NCBI GenBank assembly: GCA_029931535.1
Contig: JAQPZY010001500.1
Location: forward strand, 62,001-126,000
Reading direction: 5' to 3'
DNA length: 64,000 nt
Source of the DNA: Margaritifera margaritifera
Lineage: Eukaryota; Mollusca; Bivalvia; Unionida; Margaritiferidae
In this document: piece by piece, positions 57,791 through 64,000 of the stretch
How positions within the stretch are numbered: the stretch's first letter is position 1
How the letters are laid out: the number at the start of each line of letters is the position of its first letter
Translations under genes and position numbers: made by a program
The notes under the pieces: model-generated
The model's database searches: none
What the model was told of the DNA's origin: nothing
The model's input: the letters and a program-made list of their open reading frames with translations, nothing else

Positions 57791-57871
57791 TAGATAAGTT
57801 ACTTATTTTTTTTCTCCCCAATTTCAATAAATAATATACTGAAGACATCAGCAATAAACTTTCTTCTGTGT

Positions 57872-58074
57872 TTAAACTTTACTCAACTTGAAATCTTACT
57901 CAAGCATATTCTGTTATTAAACTTTACTCAACTTGAAATCTTACTCAAGTATATTTACTCAACTTGAAATCTTACTCGTGCATATTCTGACCAAACTAGA
58001 ACAAACTATTTTAAAACACTGCATTCGTCGATTTCAAGTAAGATTTTGGAGTCGAAAAGTTGAGTCAAGTTTAA
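57872..58074. repeat. Tandem and inverted TTTACTCAACTTGAAATCTTACTC repeats
   Basis: The motif ACTCAACTTGAAATCTTACT occurs at about 57881-57900, 57926-57945 and 57957-57976. An inverted, split version (GATTTCAAGTAAGATT at 58030-58045 and AGTTGAGTCAAGTTTAA at 58058-58074) closes a foldback of about 200 bp. Possibly a MITE. No target duplication was identified. Confidence 0.75.
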
Positions 58075-59434
58075 TGACAGGGGCCAGGTTCTCAAGAGAA
58101 TGCATCTTTCAGTTATGTCAAGACCACAATATTTGTTTACACTTGTCAACATTGATCCACATGGATATAGAGAGCTGTGGGAAATCCAATCAATAATAGT
58201 TGTGAATTGAAATAAGGATAGATATCATGAAAATAACTACATTTGACTAATTTTCTTTTTTCTCATCACTGATTCCTCATAAAAATCATTACTAACTACT
58301 CTGATGGGGAGAACCAACTAACAGGCATTGTCAGCTACTGAGCAAGTAATAAGAATGTGACTCACAGTGTATAGCTGCATGCATCAGAATAAGGATTTTT
58401 CTTGGTTAAGTGGAGATGGGGCCTGGGCCCATCATTTTAGAAATGAATGAAACCACATGGGAAGAAAATTTTCAGGAGTAAATTCCTAAAATAGAGAATT
58501 TCTCATTCGGACATGGACCCATTTTATGCCTCAGGAGCTGAAAATGGGCCCTTATCCAAATGAGAACTTGGGACATGGAGCCCTAAAGAGAATCCCTGCT
58601 CCCTGCAGTACCACACTATTCAGAATAATGTACTGTATTATCTAGTTTCATGTGGAGCTGTCATAGCTAATGTTTAACCCTTTCGTCCTCTGTCGTCCCA
58701 GTCATTTCATGCCTGATTTCCTCAGGACTTGTGGTACAGGCATTAAAATTGACAATCTAATTGCTATGTTGTATTCAGGACAGAACAGTTCACATATTTC
58801 TTGTGCTAACTTGATAAAACTTGCATATTATGAAGTAACAAGCTTGATATTTATGGCAACAATGGAGTGCAGCAATTTTTAATTGCTCATTGCCATGGCA
58901 ACAAATATGGTAGATAAATTCAAAATAATGTATTTTTTCATAGTAGATAACTAAAATGCTTTAATAAGCTTTCAAAAAACAAATGTTTTAAATTACAACA
59001 ATGATATCTGTGTAAAATAAACAAACTTGTATGACATTTTCAAGCAATTGTGGTTCTTTTTGTTCTTCTATGCCCAAGTGTCACAGAAAAGTAATACAAC
59101 ATCTAAGTACACTTGAAGCATACATTGTGCATCTGTCTTTGAGGTTGATTTTCTGACTTTTAGAAGTGACTTAAACAATGAGATTAAGTATATCATAGTT
59201 TCATTTAAATATGCAAATACTTTGATATAAAACATCATAAAGAAAAAGTGTTAGAACATTGGTTGCCATAGTAATGGCAAGCATTTCAAAAATACTTGTA
59301 ATGATAAAAAAGGAGACTTAATTCATTTTCTTCACTTAAAATTATCAATTTATTTCAGTGTGACAATTACAAATATTATTATTTTAATATACCAGGTTTC
59401 ACTTGCACATTGAAAACCCATATACTATACAAAG
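58075..59434. other. No gene seen; second CCTCTGTCGTCCC repeat at 58671-58725
   Basis: The repeat begins TTTAACCCTTTCGTCCTCTG. TTAA followed by CCCTTT is the kind of terminus seen in piggyBac-like non-autonomous elements, but no matching inverted end was found. The rest is AT-rich. Confidence 0.55.
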
Positions 59435-59747
59435 GCACGCATTGGTGGTCTATTGTTTGCCTTAAATAGGTGGGTTAATTGATTTATAAATTCGGGTGAG
59501 AAACTTTAAAGACCTCCACCTTGTTTGGTGAATGGTTGAGTAAGCCAAATGACAGAGCAAACATTTGTTGGCTATTGTTTACCCAGGAATGAGTAACAAT
59601 TGTTCACAGGATGCACTGAAGACAAATGCAAAGAAGACCTAATGGTTTTATTGTTGATGGTTCAATAATAATCAGATTAACAATTATCAGCTTGTTAAGG
59701 AGCTAACGTCTTTTAAAAAATAAGCAAGAATATTTTTCTTCTTCAAG
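59435..59747. repeat. 313-bp interspersed repeat, copy 2
   Basis: Identical to 42400-42712 except for two C-to-T differences, same length and same ends. It directly abuts the sequence 3' (minus sense) of the SGNH pseudogene at 59748. Confidence 0.93.
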
Positions 59748-60184
59748 AATACACGCGAGGTAGACAGGCCTGCAGAGGAGCCCAAGAAAACCGGATGCAT
59801 AATATAAGCATGGACACAACAAATACACACCTGGGGCAACAAGAATATACCTACTAAAGAGAAATTTTCCCAACACAAACACAACAAAATAAACAAAACA
59901 CAACCTTTCTCTTCTCCTCTCTTCTCTTTATCTTATCAAACCTTAAATATGTATACTGGCAATTGTGCTGGAAATCGCAACATGAAAAATAAAGGAAAGA
60001 GTGGATGTTTTCAATTACGTCGACGCGGATGACATTTTCAATCCGCTTCTCAAAATATGATAAAGATAAATTTGATTTTCTTTTATCATAAGGTCCAAAA
60101 ATGGGCCTAGAAATTTCGCCATCGAATGCCTATTAATTTGAGGTGGCTGCGTCCTTTGTCACTGATTAAAAACCTGAAGGAGCT

Positions 60185-60715
60185 TTATATGAGGGAATGA
60201 GGAATTTGAGAGATAATATGGTGGAAAAACCAAGCATTTCCTCTACCAGAAAGATGAACACCATCATGACATAAAAAATCAGTCCGAAAACCAACATGGT
60301 TGCAAAATAAAATATCAGAATTTGACTATAGGATATTACATAGGGAAGAATGTATGCAGTGAGTGAGCCGCATATACTGCTGATGGGACACATCGCGAGG
60401 GCAAAAACGTGGGAGAAAAGAACCCACGAACACCCTTTGTACCCCGAGGCGAAGGTAAATTTCACACAAGTGCAATATAGTGTTCACTATCTCATGCAGA
60501 GGTATCACACCGACATCATTCTCCCCAATCTGGAGATATACAAAGTCGGGAATGGTAACACAGGACGAGGAAAGGCGGCACAACTGATGGACACGGGCAC
60601 TCGGTAGCCCATGGAAAATCACCTCCAAAGTAGGAGGCCCATGCCTCCTGAAAACTCCTACAAACTGACTTAACCGAGTGACAAGACTATGTCCACACAC
60701 AAACAGTAGCATCAT
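60185..60715 (-). pseudogene. SGNH-hydrolase-like protein, retroelement type, one in-frame stop
   Basis: Starts MMLLFVCGHSLVTRLSQF (ATG at 60715; an in-frame TGA lies just upstream). Block I is GHS, with the nucleophilic serine. Block III is LQIGENDVG (G-x-N-D). Block V is CHDGVHLSGRGNAWFFHH (D-x-x-H), so all core SGNH positions are present. One TAG at 60326-60328 separates blocks III and V; otherwise the same frame continues to TAA at 60185. The length, about 176 residues, is a bare domain. Such compact domains occur in Ngaro/DIRS-like elements and in some LINE ORF1 proteins. No RT or recombinase is seen nearby, so the parent element is unknown. Confidence 0.7.
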
Positions 60716-63700
60716 GGAAGGGAGAAAGAATCACAGGAAACGGTGACTTATATAGTCTCAGGAAGTGTCTTCTTTAAGCATGAGAAGTCCGCGCCTTAAG
60801 CACGAGAAAAATGTAAACAGGTAAGACAAGCAAAATAATAATGGTAAGGCCCCAATAACCTGAGGGGTAGAGATAGCTCTCCACCACAGAGAAGTAACTG
60901 AACCAAGAAATACAGAACACACATACACAGAATAAAAGTACCTATTTTATTTTATTTTCATTTTTTTTTGCGAAACAAAAAATGATAAACTTAGATAGCA
61001 ACCATTGTTGAAATAAATAAATATAATTTTTTGACGAGAGAAGATAAAGGAGACCTATGCTAAAAGCCACGAAGATGGAAGGTGTAACGAAACTAAGAAA
61101 CATCACAACAGCCAACCCTTACAGACGAAGAACTAGGATCCAGTGTACATATATAACAAATTTATTTAAATTATTTTCTATAACAAAAATAAAAATAAAT
61201 AACAACTCAAAGAAAATCTGATCTCTAAATGCTGTCCAAACACAAACACAAGACTATAGTATAACAGACCAAAATATAGCACCAATACATATAGCATAAA
61301 TTGGACAATAAGAGTCCCTAGCAAGGATTCACTAATAGGGGGATATATGGTATGGAAACCAGCCACAAGGTGTAATGCCTGAGGAGGGGAGTACATACCA
61401 TAAAACAAGTACTCCTTTAGATCAAGGGGCAGAACGAATGGGGACCTGTAAACAGGAACCTAAACAAGTACGCCTCATCCAAATTATTTAACATCAAAGA
61501 AACCCTATTCAAAAATATATTTAAATAAATTTTTGTCTAAATTCTATTTGATTTTTTTAATAAACTGACAACAACAGACCTTTGGGGGAAACATACAGAT
61601 ATAAAAACCCTTTATAATCTTTTCGAACCAAGGGGGTCACCTTAAAGGCATGTTAGCTTATATAGCTAGAGGCCTGAGAGGTGTCCACAAATAAAAATTA
61701 AAAAATAAAAATACACCACATCTTGACAAATTATTAAATCAAACTCTTGTTTATTTTGGCACTAAAGCTTTGTAGTACTTCAAAAAATAGGTGAAATTAC
61801 AGCACAATTTTGAGAGCCATGTAACGATTGTACTATATCCGAATTCGTGCTATAGCAAAGCGTGTTACAGCAGGGTTTCATTGTAACTGTATTCATCCAT
61901 ATTTTCCAGTAATACAGATAATAAAAACAGTAATAATAAAGATGAAGATGAATTGGGGTATCTGATGTGACCATTTCTGATATGAAGGTGAAGAAACAAT
62001 ACTTTTATTTTTTCTACAATAGTAACTTCGATAGCTTTAACTAATCTAAAAACAGCAAAACTAACTACACTACATTATTAAACAAAATCTTGGTATAAAT
62101 TGAACAATTTTACCAAGAAAACAATTTCCAATGATCCAAATGAGAACCATTGGCACCTGATGCAAAAAGCCTTATAATGAATAAGAAAATGTTCACCATA
62201 TTGAAGAAACTTTTAGAATAATGTAACTACGGGTAATAAGAAACATATCAGTTCTGATCAATATCAACGAACAAGAGACTATGAACTTCCTCTTGCATGT
62301 CAATGTATACACTCTAGTAAACAAAATGAACATGTCACTCATAATTTTATATGGAACACTGATGCAAGTCATTTGATGTCTTCTTCTGTATATGCTGTCA
62401 TCCTCATTTTGCATGAAAACAACAGTAAAGACTAACATCCATGTCGAAAACAAAACTGTTGTATGAAGTACTCATATAGAAGATGCATTCAGAAAATATC
62501 ATTAAATTATGACGTAGGGCCAATTTTAGTCAAAAGTAAACCTTAGTACTTTAAAAGTAAGTCTTGCTGCAGCATAATAAGAATATCTACAGTACACATG
62601 TCATGGATTACAGAAAATCCACATTCCCACAGTGGACCTTAATCCTTTCACACTGTTTTTGTCACGGACTGGATATAGTGGTCGTCATGGATTGTATACG
62701 TCATGAATCTTAGTGAACGGATTAAGTTTTACTGCCCCAATTAGAAAGTTGCAGCAATATAATTATGTAAATAGTAGACATCCACTACATCTCCACTTAC
62801 CTGTTGGCTCAGCTACAGAACACAGTGCAGAATGCTCTTTTTCAGTTGTACACAATGCCATTTAATATTCAAAGACTCACCTACTAAAGCAAATTCACAT
62901 ATGTGTATTGAGAGAGATGAAAGATAAATTTCTGAGCAAAAAACCTAGAGACTATTTAGGTGCTTGACAAAATATACCAAGTTTAATGATAGTAATTTTA
63001 ATGAGAGAAAGTGATATTCTGCATTTTAAACAAACAAAAGGAAAAAGAAATCACACGAAAGTGTTAGCGTGTTTCATTCCATTATTAAAATAAAAAAATG
63101 TGAGAAATGCTGTGATTTATTTTTTCAATCCTCCAGTCACTTTTAAATTGTTTGCTTAACGTATTCCCACACAATGAAATATACACAGCGCAATCCAAAA
63201 TAAACCTCTACTAGTCCTGCCTCTGTTTAGTACTCGCGACCCAAATATACATGTCCATGAGACACATTTTCTTAGGAACTAGAAATGTGTTTACTTTCAC
63301 CATAGACCTACTGTTTTTACGCAGACTCTATGAAGCATGTGATGCTGCATTCTATAACCAACAGCTAAAAAAATATACTTAAGATTGCTGGTTTGGTCAT
63401 CTGATGAGTTTAATATTACCAAATGGATGGGTGAAAGTGATGAAAAAGTGTAATCACTTAAATATTTTCAGTAGGAGATAAACTTGTATGTATTATTTTC
63501 AGTTAATGCAGATATAATATATCTGGTACATTACATTCTTTCAATCCACATGACAAATACTGCAAACTGTTCCCAAATGTCAAGCAAATATTGTTTAACA
63601 GTTTAATTACTAATTTATTACATTTTGACCCAATTATCCTCTTTAATAAGTTGATATGAATCCAAATAAACCCCATTCTGTCACCAAAGAACACGGACTA

Positions 63701-64000
63701 AATGCATATTTATACAGGGTTTAGCAATTAGGCTAACAATGTGAAATGATGCCCATAATCGCCAAAATGGCACTGAATCTTTGGGAACCAAAACTAAGCT
63801 TAAAGCCACATGAACAATATTTTGGACTTGTACAATTAAAAGCAATACTATTTGATGGTTAACTGCCTGAAGTTATACATGTACACAGCACAGAAAAAGG
63901 TTGGGGTCAGATAATATGTGTGGATGGGGGGAAAAAAAGTTGTTTTTTTGTGTGGCTAATTTGTAGTAGCAGTTAATTTCTCCCGGACATCCATCATTTC
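60716..64000. other. No gene seen in the last 3.3 kb
   Basis: AT-rich sequence without recognisable domain, clear splice-flanked exon or terminal repeat. Small frames such as 61178-61408 are hydrophobic by AT composition and have no family signature. Confidence 0.5.

Noticed and set aside
61178..61408. Hydrophobic frame as a membrane protein
   Set aside because: AT-rich sequence commonly gives F/L/Y-rich frames; nothing else supports coding.

Overview
The window is eukaryotic nuclear DNA from an animal. It is AT-rich, coding potential is sparse, GT-AG introns are visible, and most of the sequence is transposable elements. The elements present (DIRS tyrosine-recombinase retrotransposons, hAT and piggyBac DNA transposons, LINE fragments, foldbacks, short satellite arrays) fit a marine invertebrate. 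A lophotrochozoan such as a mollusc is my guess, not a conclusion. I see no prokaryotic genes, rRNA, tRNA or CRISPR.

From 1 to about 35.3 kb the window is dominated by four decayed copies of one DIRS retrotransposon family, all reading on the minus strand: copy A (1-6748, 3' end outside the window), B (10829-18746), C (22466-28486) and D (29849-35335, 5' truncated). Each has, in minus-strand order, a gag-like region, reverse transcriptase/RNase H, and tyrosine recombinase. Later insertions date the layers: a 1.84-kb hAT-like element with a TTAGA target duplication in A; a satellite block and a 215-bp hAT MITE with a perfect CATTAGAT duplication in B; an 833-bp hAT MITE in C; and a 2.6-kb element with perfect 47-bp inverted repeats and a TA duplication in D. 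A fifth, different and structurally more complete DIRS element (E, 44558-49986) also reads on the minus strand.

Between these lie possible pieces of host genes, all on the minus strand: a tandem array of exon-like 42/45-nt units at 18.75-19.29 kb, exons at 8576-8840 and 50312-50446, and a possible signal-peptide first exon at 44349-44513 whose start codon is about 45 bp from the edge of DIRS E. None could be named.

The right half holds a 2.55-kb element with perfect 12-bp inverted repeats carrying a broken gene of an uncharacterised animal family (37.2-39.76 kb), LINE fragments at 35.4, 51.5-52.5 and 57.1-57.8 kb, an intron-bearing, internally deleted piggyBac transposase pseudogene (53.7-56.0 kb), an SGNH-hydrolase pseudogene of the kind carried by retroelements (60.2-60.7 kb), and a 313-bp repeat present twice with two differences (42.4 and 59.4 kb). 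Most other sequence has no supported gene.

Nothing here looks like an intact multi-gene system. The most informative signals are the DIRS terminal architecture, a poly-C/poly-proline tract kept at one gag position in several DIRS copies, the exon-like tandem array, the orphan TIR element with its TGATGCAAT motifs, and the intron-containing piggyBac remnant.
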